Below, in pieces: positions 8,599 to 17,304 of a DNA stretch of 64,000 bases (position 1 is the first letter of the stretch; each line of letters begins with the position of its first letter). A program made the position numbers and the translations under genes. This DNA is from Streptomyces massasporeus. GTDB lineage: Bacteria > Actinomycetota > Actinomycetes > Streptomycetales > Streptomycetaceae. Under the pieces are notes generated by a model that was not told the DNA's origin, ran no database searches, and saw only the letters and a list, made by a program, of their open reading frames with translations. The stretch lies in assembly GCF_014648995.1 (NCBI RefSeq), contig NZ_BMSE01000032.1, forward strand, positions 1 to 64,000. The letters run 5' to 3'.

Positions 8599-9363
8599 GT
8601 GACCAGCACAGGAGCGGCCCGGCACCGGACCCGGGCAGGGCGAGCGGCCGTGGACCACGGTGGCGGGTTCGAGGCGCTGTTCCTCGACCCGGTGGGACAG
8701 ACGGTCCAGCAGCGGTGGGCGGACGCCGCCATGACCGTGGCGTTCGAGGAACTGCCGCCAGTGTCGGCGTTCCCGGTGGTCCCGGGGCGGCGCTGGGGTT
8801 CGGGCCTATGGTGGTCGGCGACCACCGGGCGGCACGTAGCCGCGGGGTCGAACGCGATGCGTGTCCAGCTGATGGTCCTGGACCGCGACCCTGACGTGAC
8901 AGGCCTGGCGGGGCGGCCCGTGCGGCTGCTGTGGCGTAATCCCCGCGGGCAGGTGCGTTCCTGGGTCCCGCAGCTCTTCGCCCGCCGTGCCGACGGCACC
9001 GCGCTGCTCGCCGACTGCCCCAGCCACCCTGACGCGGGCGGCGAGCGGGCGGTGAAAGCCGCCCAAGCGGTGGCGCAGGCGTGCGCGCACATCGGCTGGA
9101 CCTACCGGCGCCTCCCACGGCTCGACGACGTCCTGGCCGCCAACCTCAAATGGCTGGCCGGATACCGCCATCCTCGCAACGCCGGCCGCCCGGGGCTGAT
9201 GGCGGCGGTCGTCGAGGTGTTCACGCGGCCGCTGATCGAGGGCACCGAAGCGGTCGGCGACCCGATCGAAGTCCTTCCCTGCGTCTTTCACGCTCTGTGG
9301 CACGGACAGCTGACGGCCGGCCTGAACACGCCACTGCACGGGCCGACGCCGAGGTGCTGCTGA
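8599..9363 (+). CDS. TnsA-like protein with substituted active-site residues
   Basis: A 254-residue protein resembling actinobacterial TnsA-like endonuclease subunits of Tn7-type transposons: FEALFLDPVGQTVQQRW, LWWSATTGRHV, then LLADCP and ANLKWLAGYRHPRNAG, and DPIEVLPCVFHALWHGQL. TnsA cuts the 5' ends of a transposon using a Glu/Asp/Lys restriction-type site. As I recall the family, the Glu lies in ESWLERD and the Asp in PDFFAR; here these positions read SNAMRVQ and PQLFAR, so both acidic residues appear lost. No TnsB or TnsC gene is adjacent. It may be a non-catalytic derivative or decaying remnant. Family assignment is from memory of conserved blocks. Confidence 0.55.
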   Translation: MTSTGAARHRTRAGRAAVDHGGGFEALFLDPVGQTVQQRWADAAMTVAFEELPPVSAFPVVPGRRWGSGLWWSATTGRHVAAGSNAMRVQLMVLDRDPDVTGLAGRPVRLLWRNPRGQVRSWVPQLFARRADGTALLADCPSHPDAGGERAVKAAQAVAQACAHIGWTYRRLPRLDDVLAANLKWLAGYRHPRNAGRPGLMAAVVEVFTRPLIEGTEAVGDPIEVLPCVFHALWHGQLTAGLNTPLHGPTPRCC

Positions 9364-9560
9364 ACGCAGCCGGACGCCAGCTCCTGGCAGGCCTATGCGG
9401 TGTCGAGGAAGACGTGCTGGCACGGGCGTTGCCGTCCTGGGAAGAAGGGGACATCAAGCTGCGCGGCGAGGATGGCGATGCGGTGGGGCTGTGGCGGATC
9501 GGTGGCGCGGTGGCCGGTCCGGTGGCGTTCGGCTGTCGCCTGTGCACGGGCCTCTTCTGA
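9364..9560 (+). pseudogene. Remnant coding stretch after the TnsA-like gene
   Basis: Just before the TnsA-like stop another frame carries about 70 plausible residues (ADAEVLLNAAGRQLLAGL, then VEEDVLARALPSWEEGDIKL, ending CRLCTGLF at a stop at 9558-9560). It has no start codon of its own with a ribosome site, and it ends next to the sliding-clamp fragment. It could be the frameshifted tail of the upstream gene or a piece of another gene; I cannot decide. Confidence 0.35.
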
Positions 9561-9562
9561 TC

Positions 9563-9850
9563 TCAGTGCTGTGTGCCGGTATACGGGGTGGGCTGGGTGG
9601 TGCCGTTGTGGAGGCGGAGCGGCATGACGATGCCGCGGAAGGTGTCGGCCTGGTCGGGGGCGTGCAGGAGGACGGGTTTGGTGGGGGCGGTGAGGTTCAT
9701 CTGGACGACGGGCCCGTCGAGCTGCTGGAGGGTCTTGAGCAGCAGGTGTGCGTTGAAGGCGACGGTCAGCGGGGCGCCGTCGAGGGTGGCTTCGACCTGG
9801 TCGCGGCCGCAGCCGCTGTCGTCGGTGTCGGCGGCAATTATCTCGTGTCG
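9563..9850 (-). pseudogene. DnaN sliding-clamp C-terminal fragment
   Basis: The minus strand encodes about 90 residues ending at a TGA at 9563-9565: EIIAADTDDSG, then APLTVAFNAHLLLKTLQQLD, VVQMNLTAPTKPVLLHA and FRGIVMPLRL. These match the third domain of the DNA polymerase III beta clamp (AFNP.YLLD.L, PTKPAVL, LLMPVRL). A stop codon precedes residue 1 in frame near 9850, and domains I and II are absent. It is a truncated extra copy, of the kind carried by actinobacterial plasmids and integrative elements, not the chromosomal gene. Confidence 0.7.
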
Positions 9851-9909
9851 TCAGGTGTTCTAGCAGGTCAAGCGGGTGCTGCATGTTCGCGTAGGTCAAG
9901 GCGGGTGGT

Positions 9910-9951
9910 GCGTCGGGCCGGCCCTTAGATCTCATGGGCCCGGCCCGACGT
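9910..9951. terminator. Hairpin, likely terminator
   Basis: A near-perfect GC-rich inverted repeat (CGTCGGGCCG... with ...CGGCCCGACG) with one unpaired base lies just downstream of the small leftward gene at 9974-10105. Confidence 0.6.
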
Positions 9952-9973
9952 GCGTGTGGTCGGGGTGTGGGCT

Positions 9974-10105
9974 TTAGGCTAGGTGGCTGCGCAGCCACTC
10001 CAGGAACCAGGTGGTGATGGCGCGGAGGGTGCCGGAGACGGCTCCGACCAGGGCTGCTCCGGCCAGTGCGAGGCGTTCACGGCGGGTTAGACGCGTGCGG
10101 GACAT
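9974..10105 (-). CDS. Small basic protein with one membrane helix (43 residues)
   Basis: ATG at 10105 follows GTGGAGGAC, a strong ribosome site. The 43-residue product has a basic start (MSRTRLTRRERL), a hydrophobic helix (ALAGAALVGAVSGTL) and an amphipathic Trp-rich end (TTWFLEWLRSHLA). It ends at TAA 9974-9976 and is followed by a terminator hairpin, as expected for a real single gene. Function is unknown; it could be a small membrane peptide or type I-like toxin. Confidence 0.55.
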   Translation of the reverse strand: MSRTRLTRRERLALAGAALVGAVSGTLRAITTWFLEWLRSHLA

Positions 10106-10267
10106 GAAGTCCTCCACAGGAGCGAGTGGATGGGGCAGCCGGCCGGCTTGCTATCCACGATGGAGCCCTGGAAAAGCTCGGACCTGAGTTGCGACGCGCC
10201 TTCAACTAGCTCGTGCATTAGCGCTGTTCACGCGGTGACGGAGCGCGGGTTCGGGGACGATGGTGCG

Positions 10268-12751
10268 ATGAGTGGCGACATCGGGGGCCGCCGGCCGGAC
10301 CCGGAGGAGAATTCGAAGCGGGCGCGGTTGCTGAAGCGGGCGCGGGTGGGATGGCCGCCGGCGCTGCGCGAGCTCAAGGACCTGCTGTACGAGGTGTACC
10401 TGGCAGCGGGCGCGCCCAGCCTGGATGAGATCAACGGGAACCGCCGCATCATCACCGACGGTGAGCGGCCTGGGCAGCAGGCCGATGTGGTGGCCGTGGC
10501 CACGGTGCTGGCCCACCGGGCCGCTTGGAATGTGCCGGATGTGGCGGGGCGGGTGCGTGATCTGTGGGTGCAGGCTGGGATGGCGCGGGGGGTGGGGCGC
10601 CCGATCAGTGAGCTGCGCGGGGATATCCGGCTCGTTCTGGACAGAGGCCTGGGGATCCATCCGGCGTTGGACAGCGGCGGTGCGCGCGGCCGGTTCGGGA
10701 TGCTGCCCGCCTATGTCGCGCGGGACCACGACGCGCGCTTGAGGGAAGTGGTCGACGCGGCGGGAGCCGGGTGCAGCGGGATCGCCGTCCTGGTCGGGGG
10801 ATCGTCCACGGGCAAGACCCGCGCCCTGTGGGAGGCCGTCAGAGCGTTGCCGGACGGCTGGCGGTTGTGGCATCCCCTCAGCCCCACCGCCCCTGAGGCA
10901 GCCCTGGCCGCGCTGCCGGACATCGCCCCGAAGACGGTGGTATGGCTCAACGAAGCCCAGCACTACCTCGCCCCGGAGCCTCTCGGTGAGCAGGTCGCTG
11001 CGGGCCTGCGGGAGTTGCTGAACGACCCGTTGCGGACCCCCGTCCTGGTTCTGGGCACCTTGTGGCTCGACCACTGGGACACCCTGAGTACCCATTCCAC
11101 CCCCGACCGGCATGCCGGTGCCCGCGCACTACTCGCCGGGCACAAGATCGATGTGCCGGATGCGTTCACAGAGAACGACCTGGCCGCACTCGACGCCACC
11201 AACGATGCCGATGCCGATCCCCGGCTGGCGGAGGCCGCTCAGCATGCTCAGGGCGGGCGGGTCACCCAGTATCTGGCCGGGGTGCCCCACCTGATGGACC
11301 GCTACAACGCGGCTCGAGGCGCCACCCTGGCCCTCATTCATGCCGCGATAGACGCCCGCCGCCTGGGCGCCGGCCTCTATATCCCACTCAACTGGCTCGC
11401 CGACGCCGCCCGCGGCTACCTCACCGACGCCGAGGACCTCGCCCTCGACGACGACTGGTTGAGCGAGGCCCTCGCCTACGTCACCACGCCCTGCAGCGGC
11501 ATCCCTGGCATCCTCACCCTCGTCCCCACCAACGGCCCCCGCAACCAGCGTCCCCGCCGCGCGTCAGCCGCGAGCGGCGTTCCCGCCGACCCGCTGGGCC
11601 CCAGGCCGCAGGGGGCGCAGTACCTGCTGGCCGACTACCTCGACCAGCACGGCCGCCACCACCGCGTCTCAAAGATCCCGCCCATCGACTTCTGGAGAGC
11701 GGCCGCCCAGCATGCCCACCCCACCGACCTGACCGCACTCGGCGATGCCGCGTGGAACCGCGGCCTGTACCGCGACGCCGCCCAACTCCACAAGCACGCC
11801 ACCACCCACGGCAACCCCCGCGCCGCGGTCACCCTCGTCCACCGCCTCCACACCCTCCACCCCACCGACCCTCGCCCGGCCCGATGGGCCGCCGAGCACG
11901 CCGCCCTCGACAACCCCCACGCTGTCGCCGGGCTGCTGGACGCGCTGAGGGAGGCGGGGGCGCACGAACAGATCACCGCACTGCTGGCCCGCAACCCCGC
12001 CGCGCACGCCGCCCTCGACCACCCGTACACCGTCGCCGAGCTGCTGGACGCGCTGCGGGAGGCGGGGGCGCACGAACAGATCACCGCGCTGGCCGACCGG
12101 CTCGCTGCGCACGCCGCCCTCGACCACCCGTACACCGTCGCCGAGCTGCTGGACGCGCTGCGGAAGGCGGGGGCGCACGAACAGCTCACCGCGCTGGCCG
12201 ACCGAGCCGCAGAGCACGCCGCCCTCGACCTGTACACCGTCCCCAGGCTGCTGGACGCGCTGCGGAAGGCCGGGGCGCACGAACAGCTCACCGCGCTGGC
12301 CGACCGGGCCGCCGCGCACGCCGCCGTTGACGACCCGTACATCGCCGCCGGGCTGCTGGACGCGCTGCGGGAGGCCTGGGCGCACGAGCAGCTCACCGCA
12401 CTGCTGGCCCGCAACGCCGCCGCGAACGCCGCCCTCGACAACCCGAACGCTGTCGCCGGGCTGCTGGACGCGCTGCGGAAGGCCGGGGGGCGCGAGCAGG
12501 TCACCGCACTGCTGGCCCGCAACCCCGCCGCGAACGCCGCCCTCAACGACCCCCACGCTGTCGCCGGGCTGCTGGACACGCTGCGGAAGGCCGGGGCGCA
12601 TGAGCAGGTCACCGCACTGGCCGACCGGTGTGCTCCGGCAGGAAGGATCGATCTGTTCATCAACCACGGAAGACACCGGGAGCAGTGTCGGTTCGGCCGT
12701 GAGCCTGATGGGAGTGCCGCCTCTTCGTGGGCATGGGACGACTTGGACTGA
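10268..12751 (+). CDS. STAND-like NTPase with seven C-terminal helical repeats
   Basis: I take ATG 10268 as the start (GGGGA upstream; the open frame begins earlier at 10130 with atypical sequence), giving 827 residues. An N-terminal helical region (about 20-110) is followed by Walker A GGSSTGKT (about 177-184) and a Walker-B-like KTVVWLNEA (about 222-230), then LNDPLRTPVLVLGTLW. About residues 545-800 contain seven tandem units of about 35 residues built on AALD.P.AV..LLDAL..AGAHEQ..AL..R. STAND ATPases are signal-sensing oligomerising switches and the repeats would be the sensor. No effector domain is recognised, so the output is unknown. The repeats are nearly identical at DNA level, so copy number may vary. 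Confidence 0.65.
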   Translation: MSGDIGGRRPDPEENSKRARLLKRARVGWPPALRELKDLLYEVYLAAGAPSLDEINGNRRIITDGERPGQQADVVAVATVLAHRAAWNVPDVAGRVRDLWVQAGMARGVGRPISELRGDIRLVLDRGLGIHPALDSGGARGRFGMLPAYVARDHDARLREVVDAAGAGCSGIAVLVGGSSTGKTRALWEAVRALPDGWRLWHPLSPTAPEAALAALPDIAPKTVVWLNEAQHYLAPEPLGEQVAAGLRELLNDPLRTPVLVLGTLWLDHWDTLSTHSTPDRHAGARALLAGHKIDVPDAFTENDLAALDATNDADADPRLAEAAQHAQGGRVTQYLAGVPHLMDRYNAARGATLALIHAAIDARRLGAGLYIPLNWLADAARGYLTDAEDLALDDDWLSEALAYVTTPCSGIPGILTLVPTNGPRNQRPRRASAASGVPADPLGPRPQGAQYLLADYLDQHGRHHRVSKIPPIDFWRAAAQHAHPTDLTALGDAAWNRGLYRDAAQLHKHATTHGNPRAAVTLVHRLHTLHPTDPRPARWAAEHAALDNPHAVAGLLDALREAGAHEQITALLARNPAAHAALDHPYTVAELLDALREAGAHEQITALADRLAAHAALDHPYTVAELLDALRKAGAHEQLTALADRAAEHAALDLYTVPRLLDALRKAGAHEQLTALADRAAAHAAVDDPYIAAGLLDALREAWAHEQLTALLARNAAANAALDNPNAVAGLLDALRKAGGREQVTALLARNPAANAALNDPHAVAGLLDTLRKAGAHEQVTALADRCAPAGRIDLFINHGRHREQCRFGREPDGSAASSWAWDDLD

Positions 12752-12871
12752 ACCAGCACGGGCTCCGAAAAATAGATCACCAGAGCCCAGAGATCGCCTA
12801 CATGCCTGAAACCCCTCTGCCGACCTGCGGTTGCGAGCGGATCGACGGCGTCTTCTGCTGGTCGCTACGCA

Positions 12872-13168
12872 GTGTCCCGGTCCGGAGATCCTGTCGCAGT
12901 AGCGGCAGATGCGGTCGATGATCTGGTCTGCGGTCTTGGTCCATTCGAAGGGCCTGGCCTGCTCGTTCCAGGTCTTGATCCAGTCCTCGAGGGCGGTCTT
13001 GAGCTCGTCGAGTGAGCAGAACACGCCGCGTTCGAGGCATCGCCGCTGCAGTTCGGCGAACCATCGCTCGACCTGGTTGATCCAGGACGAGTAGGTCGGG
13101 GTGAAGTGCAGATGGAACCGGGGATGCGCGAGCAGCCACTTGTGGACCACCGGCGCCTTGTGGGCGTA
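12872..13168 (-). pseudogene. IS630-family transposase C-terminal fragment
   Basis: The minus strand encodes HKAPVVHKWLLAHPRF, then FTPTYSSWINQVERWFAEL, and ends QIIDRICRYCDRISGPGH. These are the last two thirds of the DDE domain of an IS630/Tc1 transposase, including the catalytic Glu of NQVERWF. The first Asp and the N-terminal DNA-binding part are missing. Its upstream end is fused directly to a TetR fragment. Confidence 0.8.
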
Positions 13169-13378
13169 CGTAGGCGACTGCCAGGGCGGCGAATTCGTCC
13201 GGGGCCGCGGCGACGGGGGCGGCCGCGGCGAGACAGCCGCGCAGTTCCCGGCAGCCCTGTGTCGCCAGGGCCGACAGCAGCGCGTCCTTGTCCGCGTAGT
13301 GCCGGTAGGGAGCGGCCGGGGACACGGACGCGCGGCGGGCGACCGCGCGCAGTGACAGTTCGGCCGCGAATGGTCGGC
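13166..13378 (-). pseudogene. TetR-family regulator fragment
   Basis: About 70 residues on the minus strand: AELSLRAVARRASVSPAAPY, then RHYADKDALLSALATQGCRE. This is the TetR helix-turn-helix with its Y.H(F/Y)..K..L signature. The ligand-binding domain is cut off by the IS630 fragment and the N-terminal helix is absent. Not functional. Confidence 0.75.
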
Positions 13379-13386
13379 GGCCGCGT

Positions 13387-13974
13387 TCAGGGGGCCTCTG
13401 CGTGGGCTCTGGCCGCCCAGTACGCAGCGCCTTCCCAGGTGGCGCGGGTGTCGGGGTGGTCCGGTCCCAGGGTGCGGAGGCAGTCTTCCAGCAGTTGAGT
13501 CAATGCGATCGCTGCCGCGTCAGCGTCGCTTGCCATGCCCTGGTAGTAGGCGAGGTGGCCTCGTGCGGCGAGAGTGCGGGGGTGGTCCGGGCCCGAGAGG
13601 CGCATAAGCCCGGCCGCCAGTTCTGCTGCGGCGGCCGCGGCGCCTTCTGGGTCGCCAGCCTTGGCCCGGGACGACGCCAGCTGGTCCCAAGCTATGAGTG
13701 AGTCGGGGTGGTCGGGCCCCAGTATCCGTACGCGAGCCGTCAGCAGCTTCTTCCACGCTGTTGAGGCGCCGGAGTGATCCCCGGCTTCGTCACGCCAGTG
13801 GGCGAGGACACCCATCGTCGTGAGGGTGTCGGGGTGGTCCGGGCCAAGCACACGCATGCAGGCCTCTAGGAGTTCCTTCTGTATGGCTGCCGCGCCGACT
13901 GGATCTCCGGCCGTACCCGTGAGCAGCCGCGATGCCCGTAGCCGCCACAGGTCGACCCAGACCCGCCCTCGCAC
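13387..13974 (-). CDS. Tetratricopeptide-repeat protein, probably truncated
   Basis: 195 residues from GTG 13974. Four tandem units carry the phrase (V/I)LGPDHPDTL (about 42-51, 84-93, 127-136, 169-178), the hallmark of kinesin-light-chain-type TPRs common in Streptomyces NB-ARC/TPR regulators. Such repeats bind partner proteins. There is no NTPase domain. Just upstream, ATG 14002 in a shifted frame (MKHEPPVPRG) suggests that the original start lies there and a frameshift in the CCCCGGGG run separates the two frames. It may be the C-terminal piece of a larger regulator. Confidence 0.6.
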   Translation of the reverse strand: MRGRVWVDLWRLRASRLLTGTAGDPVGAAAIQKELLEACMRVLGPDHPDTLTTMGVLAHWRDEAGDHSGASTAWKKLLTARVRILGPDHPDSLIAWDQLASSRAKAGDPEGAAAAAAELAAGLMRLSGPDHPRTLAARGHLAYYQGMASDADAAAIALTQLLEDCLRTLGPDHPDTRATWEGAAYWAARAHAEAP

Positions 13975-13998
13975 CCCGGGGTACGGGGGGTTCGTGTT

Positions 13999-14076
13999 TC
14001 ATGAGCGGCGGAGACGCCGGGCGTTACGCCAGGCATCCCACGCATGGATGATCAGTTCTATCAGGGCTGCCAACAT
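13999..14076 (-). CDS. Possible 25-residue peptide coupled to the TPR gene start
   Basis: ATG 14076 opens MLAALIELIIHAWDAWRNAR and five more residues, and its stop overlaps ATG 14002 (TCATGA). The overlap is typical of translational coupling, but the peptide is short and its ribosome site is weak. Confidence 0.2.
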   Translation of the reverse strand: MLAALIELIIHAWDAWRNARRLRRS

Positions 14077-14097
14077 GGCTCACACCGTCATGATTCG

Positions 14098-14697
14098 TTA
14101 CCTGGTGACGGCGATCTCGAACATCGGAACGCCTTGGCGGTCGTCGAACTCAAGCGTCCCATCCTGGTCAGGAACGCTCGCTGCGTCGCTGCCAGTCACC
14201 GTCTGGCCGGGACGGGGTTCGGGCTGGTTGACGAACGAGTCGTCGGTGGAGACGTCATGGGGCTGCGTCACGTGGCCGCTACTGGTCCAGCGCTGCGCGT
14301 CTGTCAGCGGGTAGAGGTCGAACTCGTCCGGGCCGGTGTTTTTGACCTTTATCGTCCACACCACGATCTGCTCGCCTGGGTCTGCCTTGGTCACGCCGTA
14401 GAACTCGGTGCTCAGGCTCTTGGTCACGTCCAGATCCACCAAGGTGACGTCCGCGATGCCTGCGGGCACCGGATTGGCCATTTCGGCAGGGCTGGTGGAG
14501 ATGTGGATGGTCTGCCCCACTGCCAGCCTGGGCGGGGCGTAGGCGGTGGGCGTCTGTGGCGACTGTGTGGAAGACACTCCCTCCCGCCCGGTCAGCTCCG
14601 GGGACACCTGCTTGTCGTCGCCGTCTCCGCAAGCTGCGGCACCACCGACGAGGAGAACGGCCACTACGGCGCCGATGCCGGCGGTTCTGTACTTCAT
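14098..14697 (-). CDS. Secreted lipoprotein with an Ig-like domain
   Basis: A 199-residue protein starting with ATG 14697 behind an AAGAAG-type ribosome site. The signal is lipoprotein-like: MKYRTAGIGAVVAVLLVGGA followed by AAC, with Cys23 as the expected lipidation site. After a Ser/Thr/Pro linker a beta-rich domain follows: VTLVDLDVTKSL, EQIVVWTIKVKNTGPDEFDL and FEIAVTR. The KVKNTG phrase is typical of DUF4352-type Ig-like lipoproteins, which sit on the outer face of the membrane. Role unknown. It diverges from the DNA ligase gene. Confidence 0.7.
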   Translation of the reverse strand: MKYRTAGIGAVVAVLLVGGAAACGDGDDKQVSPELTGREGVSSTQSPQTPTAYAPPRLAVGQTIHISTSPAEMANPVPAGIADVTLVDLDVTKSLSTEFYGVTKADPGEQIVVWTIKVKNTGPDEFDLYPLTDAQRWTSSGHVTQPHDVSTDDSFVNQPEPRPGQTVTGSDAASVPDQDGTLEFDDRQGVPMFEIAVTR

Positions 14698-14905
14698 GAC
14701 GATCTTCTTTGCGAGTGACCCCCTGCGTCTGCCTCCCATCATGCGTCTGGCGCCGCAGAATCGCGCGATAACCGCCCGTACCCCCGCTGCCGATGTTCCC
14801 CCGCGGCGGTGGACCGCCCACCAGTGAGCCGGACGCTTCGGTGCGGACGTGGGGCACTTGCGTGTCGGTTGAGCATCCAAGCCCCGCAGGTGGAAGACAT
14901 GAGCC

Positions 14906-15880
14906 GTGACATGGACGCTGCCGGAACCGATGCTCAGTTCACCGGTACCCGAACCTCGTCTGCGCCCCGGGTGGGCCGCAGAGCTGAAGTGGGATGGCTT
15001 CCGGGCGCTGGTCTCCGTCGAGGCGGGGAAGGTGGTGCTGCGCTCCCGGCGCGGCACCTTGATGGGGCCCGCGTTCCCGGAGATTGTGGCCGGTGCCACT
15101 CAGCTGCCGGATGCGACCGCGCTGGACGGCGAGCTCGTGGTGTGGGAGGAGGGCCGGCTGGCCTTCGAGCGGCTCCAGGACCGGCTTCAGCGCCGCGGCG
15201 CCGGGGCGGCCCGGGCCGCTGACCAGGCTCCGACCCACTTCGTCGCCTTCGACCTGCTCCGCATGTCCGGCACGGACACGACCGGCTGGCCGTACCGGCG
15301 GCGCAGGGCCGCGCTGGAGTCGCTATTCGCCGCGCGGCGGCTGACCGCGCCGTGGGCGCTGTGCCCGTCGACCACCGAGGAGGCCACCGTCCGCGAGTGG
15401 CTGACGTGGGCAGCGGTCGGCATGGAAGGGGTCGTCTTCAAACGGCTGGACAGCCCCTACCAGCCCGCGGTGCGCGGGTGGCAGAAGTACAAGGTGCGCG
15501 ATACGACTGAGGCCATCGTCGGCGCGGTCACCGGCTCCGTAGGGTCGCCCAGCGGTCTGTTGCTCGGCCGCTACGACGACGAGGGGCGCCTGCAGTATGT
15601 CGGCCGCACCACCACCCTCGCCCGAGCCACAGGCAACGCGATCGGCAGTCACCTCACCCCGGGCGAGCCCGGGCACCCCTGGACCGGCTGGACGTTCTCC
15701 GCCGGGTGGGGCACCCGAGAGACGCTTACTGTCACGCTCGTGCAGCCCGAGCTGGTCGTCGAGATCGGCGTCGACGTCGCCCGCGACGCAGGCGGCCGCT
15801 GGCGCCACCCCGCACGACTACACCGTCCCCGCACCGACCTCGCCCCCACCGATGTCCCCCAAATGGCAACGCCACCGTGA
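14906..15880 (+). CDS. ATP-dependent DNA ligase
   Basis: A 324-residue ligase. Motif I, ELKWDGFRA, places the AMP-accepting Lys at about residue 28. ALDGELVVW (motif III) and FVAFDLLRM follow, then GMEGVVFKRLDSPY (motif IV) and WQKYKVR (motif V), then an OB-fold tail. These enzymes seal nicks with ATP; Streptomyces carry several (LigC/LigD type) used in repair and end joining. The length fits a stand-alone nucleotidyltransferase plus OB-fold. Start GTG 14906 is chosen; ATG 14930 is an alternative. No Ku or primase gene is adjacent. Confidence 0.85.
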   Translation: MTWTLPEPMLSSPVPEPRLRPGWAAELKWDGFRALVSVEAGKVVLRSRRGTLMGPAFPEIVAGATQLPDATALDGELVVWEEGRLAFERLQDRLQRRGAGAARAADQAPTHFVAFDLLRMSGTDTTGWPYRRRRAALESLFAARRLTAPWALCPSTTEEATVREWLTWAAVGMEGVVFKRLDSPYQPAVRGWQKYKVRDTTEAIVGAVTGSVGSPSGLLLGRYDDEGRLQYVGRTTTLARATGNAIGSHLTPGEPGHPWTGWTFSAGWGTRETLTVTLVQPELVVEIGVDVARDAGGRWRHPARLHRPRTDLAPTDVPQMATPP

Positions 15881-16083
15881 CGGCACTGCGCGGCGGTGCC
15901 GACGCGCAGTGCCGAAGAGCGCGCCCGATCCCCGGTCGGCCCACGCCGCTCGCGCCGGCTCTGCCCACCTCAGGTGGTGGGCACTCGCAGCAGGCGAGAC
16001 ACGACATCATGATCGAACAGTCGTGTCATTCTGGTCGTATCCTGCGGGCAGGGGCGCTCGGTGGTGGTCGCCCAGAACAGGAA

Positions 16084-16290
16084 ATGACGATGACGACTCC
16101 CGCGCCGCCGGTCACGGAACCCGATCCCTCCGCGCTGGCCTGCTCCGGTGATCTGGTCGGCCCATGCTCCGGGTGCCAGCGCAAGACGCACAAGTACGGC
16201 CGCGGTGGCTCACCTCTGTGCCAGTGGTGCATGGCGCCGGTCATGGAGAAGTGGGGTCCGAGCGTGCGCTACGTCAAGACCAGCCCATAG
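16084..16290 (+). CDS. Small zinc-ribbon protein (68 residues)
   Basis: ATG 16084 has CAGGA just upstream. The 68-residue product has two Cys pairs: C..C in GPCSGCQRK and C..C in LCQWCMAP, spaced about 22 residues apart, which should bind one zinc ion. The rest is a Pro/Thr-rich head and a short basic tail. Such small ribbons bind nucleic acid or partner proteins; function unknown. Confidence 0.6.
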   Translation: MTMTTPAPPVTEPDPSALACSGDLVGPCSGCQRKTHKYGRGGSPLCQWCMAPVMEKWGPSVRYVKTSP

Positions 16291-16393
16291 CCCCCTCGCG
16301 CGCGCCCCGGCCGGAGGCACAGGCAGCCCCACTCGGTCGGGTGAAGACGGCGCAGGTACAGAACCTCAGCGGCCGGCCGCGCGTAGTTCCTGC

Positions 16394-16603
16394 ATGAGGC
16401 CGATCACTGAAGCACACGTGGCACGACCAGGCCTGGCTGTGGTTGAGGTCGCAGCCGCCGACGACGAGACCGCACTCGCCATCCAGGAGCTGCTCGCGGG
16501 GCGGTGGGCGACCGCACCGGCAGACCGCACGACCCGGGAACCCGGCGAGCCCGGGGTACGACTGCGCTGCTACCTGGACGTGCGCCAGGACCTCACCTCA
16601 TAG
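16394..16603 (+). CDS. DUF6207-like small protein
   Basis: A 69-residue protein from ATG 16394: MRPITEAHVARPGLAVVEVA, then DDETALAIQELLAGRWATA and a C-terminal VRLRCYLDVRQD. This pattern (…INE.HVA.PGL.VVEV.A.D…RWATA.ADRTTR.PG.PGVRLRCYLD) is the Streptomyces DUF6207 family as I recall it. Function unknown. It lies in a run of short accessory genes. Confidence 0.7.
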   Translation: MRPITEAHVARPGLAVVEVAAADDETALAIQELLAGRWATAPADRTTREPGEPGVRLRCYLDVRQDLTS

Positions 16604-16675
16604 CCCTACGCCAGTGCCGCAAAAGTGGCTGACCGGCTTACTGCGCGACTGTTCTCCTGTAGGCAGGCTTGGGGC

Positions 16676-17290
16676 ATGCCAAAGATCAGCCAGGTAGGCG
16701 CAGTCAACATCGAACACGGCTATTTTCCCGTTGGTGAACTGTGGGAGCCGGGCTTTGAGCGCAAGGATCACAGGCTGGATCTCAAGGCCCGGGAACCGGT
16801 CATAGTCGTTCCTGGACAGATCGTCGTGACCTCACGGGTTCAGGAGCATGCTGCTCCGGTGGTCTTGGCTGTCGTCGACCGCGAGGACGAGGCGCCTGGA
16901 CCCAGCTGGACCCGTGTTGCCTCTGTGGAGTATCGGCCTGTTTACCGGGGCCGCATGGCAGCGTTGGACACGATGAACGGCCCTTCGGGGCCTGCGGCTG
17001 ATGGCCTTGAGGTTTTTGGCCAGCGGGCTGATCCAGGTGACCCCTTTGTGAGTCTTGCTCCTGCTCAGGTCTATCGAGTTCAGGTGTGGTCACAGGGCCG
17101 GGCGGACTCTCGTGAGCGATTCGATGCTGCTACGCGGCGTGAAGAGCGGCCAGCACACGACGGGTTCGAGACGTATTTGATCGCCTTCGTCCCGTGCGGA
17201 GCACAGGCGCCCCCGCTACCTGCGGCGGGAGAGAGCCGGCGAGATCACCTTGTCCGCAAGCTCGGGAAACCCCCACTGAATATGCGCTGA
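16676..17290 (+). CDS. Hypothetical protein, 204 residues
   Basis: ATG 16676 opens MPKISQVGAVNIEHGYFPVG. The protein is soluble and mostly beta-strand by pattern (EPVIVVPGQIVVTSRVQEHA, then VVLAVVDREDEAPG), with a central VYRVQVWSQGR strand and a basic C-terminus (RDHLVRKLGKPP). No signal peptide or membrane segment. I do not recognise a family. A bidirectional terminator follows at 17305-17345. Confidence 0.5.
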   Translation: MPKISQVGAVNIEHGYFPVGELWEPGFERKDHRLDLKAREPVIVVPGQIVVTSRVQEHAAPVVLAVVDREDEAPGPSWTRVASVEYRPVYRGRMAALDTMNGPSGPAADGLEVFGQRADPGDPFVSLAPAQVYRVQVWSQGRADSRERFDAATRREERPAHDGFETYLIAFVPCGAQAPPLPAAGESRRDHLVRKLGKPPLNMR

Positions 17291-17304
17291 TCAACTTCCA
17301 CAGC

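Noticed and set aside
11062..12330. Arg/Pro-rich frame inside the NTPase gene
   Set aside because: An out-of-frame reading of the repeat-rich NTPase coding sequence.
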